A stretch of DNA of 64,000 nucleotides from Novosphingobium sp. (GTDB taxonomy: Bacteria; Pseudomonadota; Alphaproteobacteria; Sphingomonadales; Sphingomonadaceae), in the NCBI GenBank assembly GCA_024236235.1, contig JACKKV010000003.1, forward strand, positions 131,501 to 195,500, written 5' to 3'. The translations under genes were made by a program, and so were the position numbers. The notes beneath the pieces were generated by a model, which did not search any database, had not been told where the DNA came from, and saw nothing but the letters and a program-made list of their open reading frames with translations. Below are positions 22,546-31,392 of the stretch, one piece after another. Position 1 is the first letter of the stretch. Each line of letters opens with the position of its first letter.

Positions 22546-23069
22546 AGCTGATTTCCCGCATCTTCGCCCCGCTGCGCCACGCGCTGGCCGGGTTCGCCCT
22601 GACCATCGCCGCCTTCGGGGGCATGCAGCTTTACGCCCAGGCTTTCAGCCATCATGATTCGAAGGCTCCGGTCAATTACGCAGCCGATCGTATTGAATTG
22701 CAGGACCGGCAGAACCGGGTCATCCTGTCAGGCAATGTCGATATCACCCAGGCCGGGATGCGCCTGCAATCGGCCCGGACCACGGTCGAATATGACGACG
22801 CGGGATCACTCAGGATTCAGCGGATCACCGCGACCGGCGGGGTCAATGTGACGCGCGGCGATGAAACGGCGCGCGGCGCGGTGGCCATCTACGATTTCAA
22901 TCGCCGGATCATCACCATGGCTGGTGGCGTTTCGCTGCGCCGGGGCGGTGACACGCTGAACGGCGAACGGCTGGTGATCGATCTCGACACCGGCGTCTCC
23001 AGTGTCGATGGCCGGCGCGGTGGACAGGGCGGCGGGCGCGTCAGCGGCACATTCTCCGTCCCGGGCTGA
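22542..23069 (+). CDS. lptA: LPS transport periplasmic protein LptA (OstA-like)
   Basis: Periplasmic bridge protein carrying LPS to the outer membrane. It has 175 residues with an N-terminal signal region (LAGFALTIAAFGGMQLYAQAF), then the OstA/LptA domain: PVNYAADRIELQDRQNRVILSGNVDITQ, repeated GG-V and GD-L turns, and YDFNRRIITMAGGVSLRRGGDTLNGERLVIDL near the end. It is coupled to lptC by a 4-base overlap. lptB would normally be expected next; instead an EPS-type gene starts 10 bases later. Confidence 0.93.
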   Translation: MKLISRIFAPLRHALAGFALTIAAFGGMQLYAQAFSHHDSKAPVNYAADRIELQDRQNRVILSGNVDITQAGMRLQSARTTVEYDDAGSLRIQRITATGGVNVTRGDETARGAVAIYDFNRRIITMAGGVSLRRGGDTLNGERLVIDLDTGVSSVDGRRGGQGGGRVSGTFSVPG

Positions 23070-23079
23070 GGGGCGCGGG

Positions 23080-24327
23080 GTGGACCGGCCCCGCCTGCGA
23101 CGCCTGCTGCTGGCGTTGCTGGCCGAAACACCACCCGATCCGGCAGCTTATCGCGCACTGCCCATGCGCGCCTGGCGCGAACTTGACCGGATGGCGGGGA
23201 TGCACGGGTTGCGCCCGCTGCTGCATCTGCGCAATGCAACACTGGCGCAGGCAGGCGCGATTCCGCCGCCAATCTGGCAGGGCTGGCAGGATGGCCGGCG
23301 CAACGCAGCGATCCGCGCGCTTGTCCAGCGGCGCGACCTGCTCGAAATCCAGGCGATCCTGACGCGCGCGGGGACCGGGCAGCCGGTTGCGCTCAAGGGC
23401 GCGTTCCTCGCCTGGTATGCCTATGACGAGCCTGCCCTGCGCGTGCTGGGCGACCTTGACCTGCTGCTTTGCCCGGAACAGGCGCTTGCGGCATTCGAGG
23501 CGCTCAAGGTGGCGGGATACGTCCAGCAAAAGCCGTTTGAACTTTCACCGGCCGATACCGTCCTTCTGCTGAAGCATCTGCCGCCGCTCGCCAGTCCGCA
23601 GGGGACGCTTGTGGAACTCCACATGCGCTGCTGGCCCGAGCCGACCGCGCAGGCTCCCGGCCCGCTGCCGCGCGACATACGCATGCGGCAACGGGCGCGG
23701 CGCTGGCGCGATGACGATCCGCTGCTCTATCCCGAAAGCGATGACATGCTGGTGCATCTCGTCGTTCACGGCGCATATGATTTTCGACTGAACTGCGGCC
23801 CGCGCGCCCTGCTTGACTGCGTGGCCATGGCTGATCGCTTTCCGCCTGAATGGGATCGCTTCTGGGCCATGGGGCGCGACGAAGGATGGACGAAAGGCGC
23901 TGCCCTGCTGTTCGCGCTGGCCGATCGCTGGATCCGTCCCGGCCTGCTGGCGCAATGCAATTGCCCCTTGCCGGTGGCGCCCCGCGTGCTTGAGGCCGCG
24001 CCCGATCTGCTGCTGCAGGAACCCGGTCGTTCGACCGCGGCACAGGCGCTGGCCGACCTGCGCCGCGCCGCTGCCAGCGGCGCTCTGCTGGCCGCGCTGC
24101 GCGCACGCCTCGCAGGGCAGGGGATTGGCGGCGCACAGGCCCAGCGCGCTTTTTCCGGCCATGGCGGGCGCGCGCGCTGGCTGGCTGGCAAGGCCCGATC
24201 CGTGCTGTCAGCACTTGCCAGCCGCGAGACGCAGGGCCGCGCACGCGACATGAACCTCCTGCGCGGCTGGCTCGCGGACGGAATGGTGGAGGGTGAGGAT
24301 TCCCCTGCGCCGACCTTCACCCTATAG
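23080..24327 (+). CDS. nucleotidyltransferase-fold protein (NTP_transf_5 family)
   Basis: A 415-residue protein of the uncharacterised nucleotidyltransferase family that is frequent in surface polysaccharide and exosortase loci. Around residues 105-128 it shows VALKGAFLAWYAYDEPALRVLGDLDLL; the D-L-D pair is the likely metal-binding motif and the KG element is typical of the family. The GTG at 23080 is chosen because it clears lptA by 10 bases; the frame opens earlier but would run into lptA. It is the first gene of EPS block A. Its role (activation, modification or regulation of glycan) is unknown. Confidence 0.7.
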   Translation: MDRPRLRRLLLALLAETPPDPAAYRALPMRAWRELDRMAGMHGLRPLLHLRNATLAQAGAIPPPIWQGWQDGRRNAAIRALVQRRDLLEIQAILTRAGTGQPVALKGAFLAWYAYDEPALRVLGDLDLLLCPEQALAAFEALKVAGYVQQKPFELSPADTVLLLKHLPPLASPQGTLVELHMRCWPEPTAQAPGPLPRDIRMRQRARRWRDDDPLLYPESDDMLVHLVVHGAYDFRLNCGPRALLDCVAMADRFPPEWDRFWAMGRDEGWTKGAALLFALADRWIRPGLLAQCNCPLPVAPRVLEAAPDLLLQEPGRSTAAQALADLRRAAASGALLAALRARLAGQGIGGAQAQRAFSGHGGRARWLAGKARSVLSALASRETQGRARDMNLLRGWLADGMVEGEDSPAPTFTL

Positions 24328-24339
24328 GCAGCAGGCAGG

Positions 24340-25221
24340 ATGAACGCCGCTCCCAGCCCGCCACGCATCGCCGTGCTGATGACCTGCCACAACCGGCGGG
24401 AGCTAACCCTGCGCTGCCTTCAGTCACTGGCGGATCAGCCCTTGTTCGACATGCACCGGCTATACCTGGTTGATGATGGCTGTGTAGACGGGACGAGCGA
24501 TATGGTGCGCCAGCTCATGCCGCAGGCCCGGATCATCAGTGGCGATGGTTCGCTTTACTGGAACGGCGGAATGCGGCGCGCCTGGGAAGAAGCGAAGTCT
24601 GCACATGCGGATCATGATTTCTATCTATGGCTCAACGATGACGTCGAACTGCAACCCGGCACGATCGAAGCCCTGGTCAAGGACGCAGACCGGATTGCAA
24701 AGCGGGGTGCGGCAATCATCGTGGCGGCGGCCACCGCCAATCCGGATGACCCGACGCAGATTACCTATGGCGGACACCGCCGGGCGAACCCGCGCCGCCC
24801 CTTTCGTCTCGGCCTGGTTATGCCGACCGGCACACCCGAACCCGTCGATACGATCAGCGGCAACATTGTGCTGGTGTCCAGCGCCGCCGAGCGTGTCCTC
24901 GGCAATCTCGATGCGTCGCTCACGCATATCTTTGGCGATCTCGACTATGCGATGCGCGCGCGCGCGGCGGGTGTTCCGGTGGTGCTGGCCAGCGCGGTCG
25001 GCGGAACATGCGCTGGCAATCCAGGAAGCGGAACTTCGGCTGATCCGGCATTGAGCAAAGTCGCGCGCCTGCGGCTGCGCTGGCGGGAGGAACGCGGAGT
25101 TCACGTGCGCGACTGGCGCCGCCTCGTCGCCATGCACAGCCGCAACCCGGTGGAGCGCATCAGACACAGGATCGGCCCCTATCTCAAAATCCTCCTCGAC
25201 AGCAGGCACGAAGAGGGATGA
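24340..25221 (+). CDS. family 2 glycosyltransferase
   Basis: A 293-residue GT-A fold transferase. The nucleotide-binding start IAVLMTCHNRRELTLRCLQSL (residues 8-28), VDDGCVDGT, the GDGSLYWNGGMRRAW segment and the metal-binding LNDDVEL motif near 104-110 identify the GT2 subfamily with a GDG-x-WxGG loop. FGDLDYAMRARAAG near 204-217 is the expected acceptor-side acidic motif. No membrane segments are evident. It overlaps the next gene by 4 bases (ATGA). Donor and acceptor are unknown. Confidence 0.88.
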   Translation: MNAAPSPPRIAVLMTCHNRRELTLRCLQSLADQPLFDMHRLYLVDDGCVDGTSDMVRQLMPQARIISGDGSLYWNGGMRRAWEEAKSAHADHDFYLWLNDDVELQPGTIEALVKDADRIAKRGAAIIVAAATANPDDPTQITYGGHRRANPRRPFRLGLVMPTGTPEPVDTISGNIVLVSSAAERVLGNLDASLTHIFGDLDYAMRARAAGVPVVLASAVGGTCAGNPGSGTSADPALSKVARLRLRWREERGVHVRDWRRLVAMHSRNPVERIRHRIGPYLKILLDSRHEEG

Positions 25222-26228
25222 CGGACCGACCCATCCTGGCCACCGGCTTCATCGCTGACGCGCCGGGCGAAAGCAGCCTGTTCCCCTCGGCCGGCGGCGG
25301 CTCGGCCGAGCCGAAGGTGCAGGCGGTGTACTGGCGTTGCATCGCGGTGTTTTTCGCCAGCGCACGCATCACCAACCCCGCGCTGGAGCTCGCGTTTTTC
25401 AGCAATGTCGAGCCGCCCCTGATTGACGGTGTCGACCTGGCTGCGCTGCTGGACAGGCTGGGGGTGGAGCGCCATCTCCTGCCACTGACTCACAGGCTGC
25501 CCCCCGGTGCGGCCACTTCATGGGGCAATGTCTTCTATTTCATGGACGTGTTCACGCATTTCGCGGCAACCCGCGAGCGGGGTTTGCTGCTGCTGCTGCT
25601 CGACAGTGACATCATCGTCACTCGCCCCCTGGAACCGCTGATGGCGGCACTGCGGCAGAGCGATTTCGGCGCTTACGAAGTCGATACGCCCGCCGCTGCC
25701 GACATTAACGGAATGAGCCGGGCGCAAATGCGCGACGCCGCCGCCGCCATGTTCGGCCAGAACCGTATGCCACCGCATTATGGCGGGGAATTCCTGGCCG
25801 CGCGGCTGGACACATGGCGCAGCCACGCCGCCAGTTTCGAAGCCCTGTTTCAGGATGCATGCCGCGCCGGCGGGCCGGGCGCCGCCATTCGCACCGAGGA
25901 ACATGCCTTCAGCATCGTGCTCGGCGGGTGCGGCGCGCGCGTCACCCTCGCCAACCCCTGGCTCAAGCGCATCTGGACCAGCCCGCGCTACTCGAACCTC
26001 GCCCCGGGCGACGAAGCGCTGCCGCTGTGGCACTTGCCGGCGGAAAAGCGCTATGGCCTGCGCGATCTGTTTTTCGATCTCGCCGCCGCCGGATTTCCCG
26101 CCGAAATGGAGCCTGACGCTTTTCGCACCCTCGCGATGAAACGCTGCGGATTGCCCGGCAAGACCGCCAGCAAGATCCTGCGCGATGGAATCTGGCAGCT
26201 TGCCACGAAACTGGGCCTGCGCCGATGA
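25218..26228 (+). CDS. GT-A-like putative glycosyltransferase, unassigned family
   Basis: A 336-residue soluble protein coupled by 4-base overlaps on both sides within EPS block A. The segment GLLLLLLDSDIIVTRPLEPLM near 121-141 resembles the DxD strand of nucleotide-sugar-dependent GT-A enzymes (GT8/GT32-like). YGGEFLAARLDTW (about 188-200) and TEEHAFSIVLGG (about 226-237) fit the acceptor side of such folds. There are no transmembrane helices. I do not recognise the family by name; a glycosyltransferase role is inferred from the DxD pattern and context. Confidence 0.6.
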   Translation: MTDRPILATGFIADAPGESSLFPSAGGGSAEPKVQAVYWRCIAVFFASARITNPALELAFFSNVEPPLIDGVDLAALLDRLGVERHLLPLTHRLPPGAATSWGNVFYFMDVFTHFAATRERGLLLLLLDSDIIVTRPLEPLMAALRQSDFGAYEVDTPAAADINGMSRAQMRDAAAAMFGQNRMPPHYGGEFLAARLDTWRSHAASFEALFQDACRAGGPGAAIRTEEHAFSIVLGGCGARVTLANPWLKRIWTSPRYSNLAPGDEALPLWHLPAEKRYGLRDLFFDLAAAGFPAEMEPDAFRTLAMKRCGLPGKTASKILRDGIWQLATKLGLRR

Positions 26229-27466
26229 ACATCCTCGTCATCGGCCTCAATTACGCGCCCGAACCGGTGGGCATCGGCCCGTTCACGACCGGGCTGGCCG
26301 AATGGCTGGCAAGCGCCGGGCATGAGGTGCGCGTCATCGCCGCCCGCCCCTATTACCCCGACTGGCGCCCCGCCCCCGGTTCGGCGCGGCTGTGGCGCAG
26401 CACAAGCGAAGGGGGCGTGCGGATCACCCGCTGCCCGCACTATATTCCCGCCCGCGCCGGGGCGATGGGGCGCGTGCTGCATCACGCCAGCTTCGCGGCG
26501 GCGGCATTGCCCGTGGCGCTGTGGGCCGCACGCCGCCGCCCCGATCTGGTGATCGCAATCGCCCCATCGCTGCTGAGCGTCCCCGTCGCCCGGCTGGCCG
26601 CGCGACTGGCGGGTGCGCGACTATGGGTGCATGTGCAGGATCTGGAGGTGGAGGCCGCACTCGCCCTCGGCCTGCTGCGCCCCGCCAGCCTGGGCGCGCG
26701 GATCGCCCTGTGGTGCGAACGGCGCATCCTGCGCAGCGCGCAGCGGGTCTCCTCGATCAGCCCGCAGATGATCGCGCGGCTTCAGGCCAAGGGTGTGGCG
26801 GCCGAACGGCTGACGGAGCTGCGCAACTGGGCGGACGCCGCGGTCACCGCACTCGCACCCGTGGAGGCGGCCGATTATCGCGCCCGCTGGGGGCTGGAGG
26901 GGCGCACCATCGCGCTCTATTCGGGCAATATCGCCAGCAAGCAGGGGCTTGAAACTGTGATCGAGGCCGCCCGCCTGCTGGAACGGCGGCGCGACATCGC
27001 CATCCTCATCTGCGGCCAGGGTCCGCGCCGCGCCGCGCTGCAGGCCTTGGCGGGTATGGCAGGCAATGTGCAGTTCCACGATCTCCAGCCGCGCGAGGCA
27101 CTGGGCCGCTTCCTGGCGCTGGCCGACATGCATCTGCTCCCCCAGCGCGCGGGTGTGGCGGACCTGGTCCTGCCCTCCAAGCTTGGCAACATGCTCGCCT
27201 CGGGCCGACCGGTGATTGCGATGGCGGCGGCGGGGACTGGCCTTGCCGCGGAGGTGGAGGGTTGCGGGCTGGCGATCGCGCCCGATGATGCGCGCGCGCT
27301 GGCCGACGCGATCGTGGCGCTGGCGGACGATCCGGCCCGCCGCGCGGCACTGGGCCAGGCCGGAGCAGAGCGGGCTGCGCAGCGGTGGGATATCGACAGC
27401 AGCGTGGCATCTTCCCGGATCGGGGTTGATCCGTTCGGCGCTGACAGGGCAGCGGGACAAACATGA
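26225..27466 (+). CDS. WcaI-like GT4 glycosyltransferase
   Basis: A 413-residue GT-B fold enzyme resembling the colanic acid fucosyltransferase WcaI. The N-terminus ILVIGLNYAPEPVGIGPFTTGLAEWLASAGHEV and the RPYYPDW motif near 42-48 are characteristic, as is VHVQDLEVEAALALGLL. The C-terminal donor domain contains IALYSGNIASKQGLETVIEAARLL and LPSKLGNMLASGRPVIA. It overlaps both neighbours by 4 bases. Sugar specificity cannot be inferred from WcaI similarity alone. Confidence 0.85.
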   Translation: MNILVIGLNYAPEPVGIGPFTTGLAEWLASAGHEVRVIAARPYYPDWRPAPGSARLWRSTSEGGVRITRCPHYIPARAGAMGRVLHHASFAAAALPVALWAARRRPDLVIAIAPSLLSVPVARLAARLAGARLWVHVQDLEVEAALALGLLRPASLGARIALWCERRILRSAQRVSSISPQMIARLQAKGVAAERLTELRNWADAAVTALAPVEAADYRARWGLEGRTIALYSGNIASKQGLETVIEAARLLERRRDIAILICGQGPRRAALQALAGMAGNVQFHDLQPREALGRFLALADMHLLPQRAGVADLVLPSKLGNMLASGRPVIAMAAAGTGLAAEVEGCGLAIAPDDARALADAIVALADDPARRAALGQAGAERAAQRWDIDSSVASSRIGVDPFGADRAAGQT

Positions 27467-28848
27467 TCAGGCGCCGTCTGCACAATGCAATACAAACCCG
27501 GTTTTTCCGGAACATCGTCGTCGGGGCCTATGGGCAGGCAATTCAGCTCGGCGCACAACTGGTGCTGGTGCCGGTGATGATCGCACATTGGGGGCTGGAA
27601 ACCTACGGCGTCTGGCTGATGCTGCTCGCCATACCCGCTTATCTGACCATGGCGGATTTTGGCATTGCGTCCGCGGCGATGAACGAGATGGTCGCATTGA
27701 CGGCCAAAGGGCGCAATCAAAGGGCCGCGCATTTGTTCAGGGCCGTTCAGCGCATGCAATTGCTGGCAATTTCCGGTGTCACCGCACTGGCCGCGCTGGT
27801 TGTTTTCGGTATCCAGCCGACCGTGCTCGATTCATTGTCCGGTGTCATGCAAGGTGACCAGCGAATGGTGATCCTGCTGCTGGTTCTTTACGGCCTCATG
27901 GCCCTGCCGAGAGCGTCGATAATGGCCGCCTTCAGCGCATCTGACCGTCACGCCTTCGGAGGATACCTGTTCTTGTCCGCAAATCTGGTCGAAGCAACTG
28001 CCACCATCGCACTGGTGATCGCCGGCGAAGGGATCAGGGCCATTGTGATCGCCTATCTCGCGATTGCGATCGCAGTGATCATCCTGGGCCTGGTGCTGTT
28101 GCATCGCACAGCGCCATGGCTGCGGGAAAAGTCGCACAGCCGCACCAGCATGCGCCAACTCTACCGCCTTGCCCGGCCTGCAGGCGCGTTCATGCTGCTC
28201 CCGGCAGCCAATGCCACACTATTCCAGGGTTCGTCCGCCATGCTTGGATCCGCCGGGGGTCCTGCTTCAGTGCCCGCGCTCACCGTGCCCAGAACATTGA
28301 CGCGTCTCGCCCTGCAAATCGCGACAATCGTGAGCGCGGCTTCGATCCAGCGTTTTACCGTTGCCAATGCGCGCAACGATCATGACCGCATGACGAGCCT
28401 GCTGGCGGTGAACCTTGGCGTCATCGGGATCGTTGTTTTGCCGGCGGCGTTGATTATGATTGCCGCCGGGCCGCAACTGATCGCTGCATGGACGGGCGGA
28501 AATCTGACCGTGAGCCGCTGGCTCATCACCCCCCTTGCCATATCAGTGGTGCTTGCGGGAATTTGGACGGTGTTGGCCAATGCGCTCATTTCGCTTAATC
28601 GGCACACCAGCTACGCTTTTTCCTATCTCGTGCTTTCCCTGTCCGGGGTCGCAGTCGGGGGGCTTCTCGCCTCAAAATTTGGCGCGCTCGGAATGGCGTG
28701 GGCCGTGGCAGCGATTGACTTCGGCATGGTCGTGCTCATCTGCCGGATCGCGGGGCAGGCCGGTGTGCTGGTGCCAGGCGATCTGGCAATGGCAGGGCGT
28801 ATCTTTCTGAAAGCCATCAATTCCACGCGACGGCGCGAACGACCATGA
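27463..28848 (+). CDS. wzx: polysaccharide repeat-unit flippase (Wzx, MOP superfamily)
   Basis: A 461-residue polytopic protein with about 12 hydrophobic helices, typical of Wzx-type lipid-linked oligosaccharide flippases. The N-terminal pattern RNIVVGAYGQAIQLGAQLVLVPVMIAHWGLETYGVWLML is the usual first two helices of the family. It should move undecaprenyl-PP repeat units to the periplasmic side, working with the Wzy polymerase encoded downstream. It is coupled to both neighbours by ATGA overlaps. The sequence looks somewhat less GC-rich than its neighbours, which is common for flippases. Confidence 0.85.
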   Translation: MIRRRLHNAIQTRFFRNIVVGAYGQAIQLGAQLVLVPVMIAHWGLETYGVWLMLLAIPAYLTMADFGIASAAMNEMVALTAKGRNQRAAHLFRAVQRMQLLAISGVTALAALVVFGIQPTVLDSLSGVMQGDQRMVILLLVLYGLMALPRASIMAAFSASDRHAFGGYLFLSANLVEATATIALVIAGEGIRAIVIAYLAIAIAVIILGLVLLHRTAPWLREKSHSRTSMRQLYRLARPAGAFMLLPAANATLFQGSSAMLGSAGGPASVPALTVPRTLTRLALQIATIVSAASIQRFTVANARNDHDRMTSLLAVNLGVIGIVVLPAALIMIAAGPQLIAAWTGGNLTVSRWLITPLAISVVLAGIWTVLANALISLNRHTSYAFSYLVLSLSGVAVGGLLASKFGALGMAWAVAAIDFGMVVLICRIAGQAGVLVPGDLAMAGRIFLKAINSTRRRERP

Positions 28849-29582
28849 GCATGCTGGATATGTACATAAATCATGCGCTCGCCCGGGTCGGCCTGTCGCT
28901 CAAACGAACCCGGCCGCGACGCGATGCCAACGCGCTGCTCGCCCTGAAATGTCACGAACCGGGCGTACGCACCATGCTCGACATCGGGGCCAATACGGGC
29001 CAGTTCGCGTCCGAGATCAGGCAGAAAGGATGGGCTGGGCCGATCATTTCCTTCGAGCCTATTCCCGAAGTTCATGCCGAACTGGCACGGGCGGCAGGCA
29101 AGGATGATAACTGGCATGTGGCCCCTGCCTGCGCGCTCGGTTCGCGACCTGGCCGCGTTGCAATACGGGTCTCCCTGAACCGCGTCAGCTCCTCATTGCT
29201 TGAAGTGACCGAGCATTCGACACGCATTGAACCAGCAACCGCGTTCGAGACGGAAGTCGAGGTCGCGCTTCACCGGCTCGATGAACTTGTCGAGGAGAAC
29301 TGGGAAGCGCCCTTCGCTATGAAAATCGATACGCAGGGTGCCGAACTTGAAGTGCTCAAGGGTGCGCGCGCCGTGCTGGCCCGCACCAGCGTTGCCCTGA
29401 TCGAAATGAGCCTCGCCACGCTTTACAAGGGCGGGGCGCGATCGTGGGAGATCATCTCGTTCATGGAGGATGAGGGATTTCGCTGCATCGCCATGCCCGA
29501 AGGCTTCGCGGACACGGCTGCGGAAGAAGTGCTGCAGGTCGATGGCATTTTCGTGCGCTCTGTGGTGGCAGCAAGCGCGTGA
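28845..29582 (+). CDS. FkbM family methyltransferase
   Basis: A 245-residue SAM-dependent methyltransferase. The SAM-binding motif MLDIGANTGQFASEIRQKG (about 45-63) and the acidic ISFEPIPEVH (about 68-77) are followed by the FkbM-type MKIDTQGAELEVLKGA (about 160-175) and IEMSL. It probably O-methylates a sugar of the repeat unit, since it is embedded between the flippase and glycosyltransferases with 4-base overlaps. The exact acceptor is unknown. Confidence 0.88.
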   Translation: MSMLDMYINHALARVGLSLKRTRPRRDANALLALKCHEPGVRTMLDIGANTGQFASEIRQKGWAGPIISFEPIPEVHAELARAAGKDDNWHVAPACALGSRPGRVAIRVSLNRVSSSLLEVTEHSTRIEPATAFETEVEVALHRLDELVEENWEAPFAMKIDTQGAELEVLKGARAVLARTSVALIEMSLATLYKGGARSWEIISFMEDEGFRCIAMPEGFADTAAEEVLQVDGIFVRSVVAASA

Positions 29583-30490
29583 ACATGCCCCGGTTCAGCA
29601 TCATCATCCCGGCGCGCAACGCGGCCACGCATCTGCCGGCCACGCTTGTCAGCATCCGCAAACAACGCTTTGCCCCTCTCGAAATCATCCTGATGGATGG
29701 GGCGAGCGAAGACGGCACTGCGGAACTTGCCCGCAGTTTTCCCGGTCTCGAAATTCATGTCGAAAGCGCTCCGGATCAGGGCCAGCTTCATGCCCTGCAA
29801 AAGGGGGCACGGATTGCCCGGGGGGATATTCTCTACTGGCAGAACGCGGACGATGTGCTGCTGCCCGGCAGCCTTGCCGAAGTGGACCGCGCCTTTCGCG
29901 CCGATCCTTCCCTCGACCTTGTCTATTCCGACAATTTCGGATTTGACGAAACCCGGCGGCGGCTGGTCAACGGCGGACTTATCAAGGGGCTCAGCTTTGT
30001 CGATCATTCGCTTTACTATCGCCAGCTCTATTCCGACTGCGTCTTCTGGAAACGGGAACGCACGCGTTTTCTGCCCGAAAGCGATTATGATTTGCGGATT
30101 TGTACCGATTACGCCTTCTTCCTGAATATGCGCAGGGGCCTGAAGACCCGCTGGCTGGACAAGCGGCTGGGGGCCTTCCGGATCCGCGAGGGGCAGATTT
30201 CCCAGCATTTCCTCGGGCAGTTCGACGCCGAATTCAATCGCATCCGCGAAGGTGCGTATGCGCAGATGGGCTGGAGCGCTACCTCAATCCCGCTGCGCAA
30301 GGCACTGCACTGGCCAAGCTTCACGCTTCGGCAACGCCTGCGCCCGTCCATGGCCGCAGCGCTGAGGGCGGCACGGCGGGCAATGGACGGGGGCAAGAAG
30401 CGCAGAGAGATGACCGACGCATTTTTCGACCGCTGGCTTGCGCCAGAGCTGGATGCCACGGATGAATTGATCAGGCTGTTGTGGCGATGA
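29579..30490 (+). CDS. family 2 glycosyltransferase
   Basis: A 303-residue GT-A enzyme. Start FSIIIPARNAATHLPATLVSIRKQ, then ILMDGASEDGT (about 39-49) and YWQNADDVLLPGSLAEVD (about 85-102) give the classical GT2 N-terminal nucleotide site and DD motif. The GTG at 29579 overlaps the FkbM stop (GTGA); the ATG two codons later is equally possible. The C-terminal 40 residues are basic and helical. It is part of EPS block A. Confidence 0.88.
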   Translation: MNMPRFSIIIPARNAATHLPATLVSIRKQRFAPLEIILMDGASEDGTAELARSFPGLEIHVESAPDQGQLHALQKGARIARGDILYWQNADDVLLPGSLAEVDRAFRADPSLDLVYSDNFGFDETRRRLVNGGLIKGLSFVDHSLYYRQLYSDCVFWKRERTRFLPESDYDLRICTDYAFFLNMRRGLKTRWLDKRLGAFRIREGQISQHFLGQFDAEFNRIREGAYAQMGWSATSIPLRKALHWPSFTLRQRLRPSMAAALRAARRAMDGGKKRREMTDAFFDRWLAPELDATDELIRLLWR

Positions 30491-31392
30491 CTGCGCAACT
30501 CCCCCAGGCCACGATTGTCTTTACCGCGCATAACCGGCGCGAAATGGTGCTCGACGCGGTGGCGCTGGCCCGGCGGCAGAGCGTGCCGGTCGAAATCATC
30601 GTCTGCGACGATGCCTCCGGCGACGGGCTGGCCGAGGCGATGGCCGCAGCTCATCCCGACATTCGCTTTCTGCGCAGCGAAACGCCGCGCGGCCCCTGCT
30701 ATCATCGCAATCGCGGGCTGGAGGCAGCCTCGTGCCCGATCGTATTTCCGCTCGACGATGATTCCATGCTGGTATCGCCCCGGACGATCGCACAGGCGCT
30801 GGAAGAATTCGCTGACCCACGCGTCGCGCTGGTCGCCATGCCGTTCCGCAACATTCACAGCAGTGACGCCATCCTGCAACGCAGGGAAGGCGAGCAGCGA
30901 CAGGTTTCAGTCAATTTTGCGGCCTGTGCGCATGGGGTGCGCAAGGACGCGGCGCTGCAGGCCGGCGGCTTTCCCGAAGACTATTTCTACATGGGCGAGG
31001 AAGGCGATCTGGCGATCCGGCTGATATCAGCCGACTGGCGCGTCGTGCTGGGCCGGTCGGACCCCATTGACCACCTCCAGCCCGCATTCCGCCGCGCGTA
31101 CAAGCCCGACTTCCATGGCCGCCGCAACACCTTGCTGTTCTATGCGCGCCACGCGCCCGCCCGCGCCCTGCCGCTGCGCCTGGCCGGGGCCTTGTTCAAC
31201 AATCTCCGCTTCGGCCTGCGCAACGATTGCCTGAAGGCCGGGATCCTGGGTTCGGTGTCGGGCCTGGTGGCCGCGTGGCACACGCGTGCCCTGCGTGCGC
31301 CCGTTTCTGCGCGATGCTTCACAGCCTTTATCGCCTGCAAAAAGGCGGAATGCATGCCACTGGACGAATTCGAAGCGCTGCTGGGCGACTAA
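30487..31392 (+). CDS. family 2 glycosyltransferase
   Basis: A 301-residue GT2 enzyme starting at ATG 30487, which overlaps the previous stop (ATGA). N-terminal ATIVFTAHNRREMVLDAVALARRQ, IIVCDDASGDGL and FPLDDDSML identify the GT-A nucleotide site and acidic metal motif; GEEGDLAIRLISADWRV is the acceptor-side ED-like motif. It is the last gene of plus block A. Its TAA stop shares the bases CTAA with the stop of the convergent GT4 gene. Confidence 0.87.
   Translation: MTAQLPQATIVFTAHNRREMVLDAVALARRQSVPVEIIVCDDASGDGLAEAMAAAHPDIRFLRSETPRGPCYHRNRGLEAASCPIVFPLDDDSMLVSPRTIAQALEEFADPRVALVAMPFRNIHSSDAILQRREGEQRQVSVNFAACAHGVRKDAALQAGGFPEDYFYMGEEGDLAIRLISADWRVVLGRSDPIDHLQPAFRRAYKPDFHGRRNTLLFYARHAPARALPLRLAGALFNNLRFGLRNDCLKAGILGSVSGLVAAWHTRALRAPVSARCFTAFIACKKAECMPLDEFEALLGD

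Noticed and set aside
23002..23079. Longer start of the nucleotidyltransferase-like protein inside lptA
   Set aside because: It would overlap the lptA coding end by 68 bases with low-complexity residues; GTG 23080 lies just after lptA and starts a family-like sequence.
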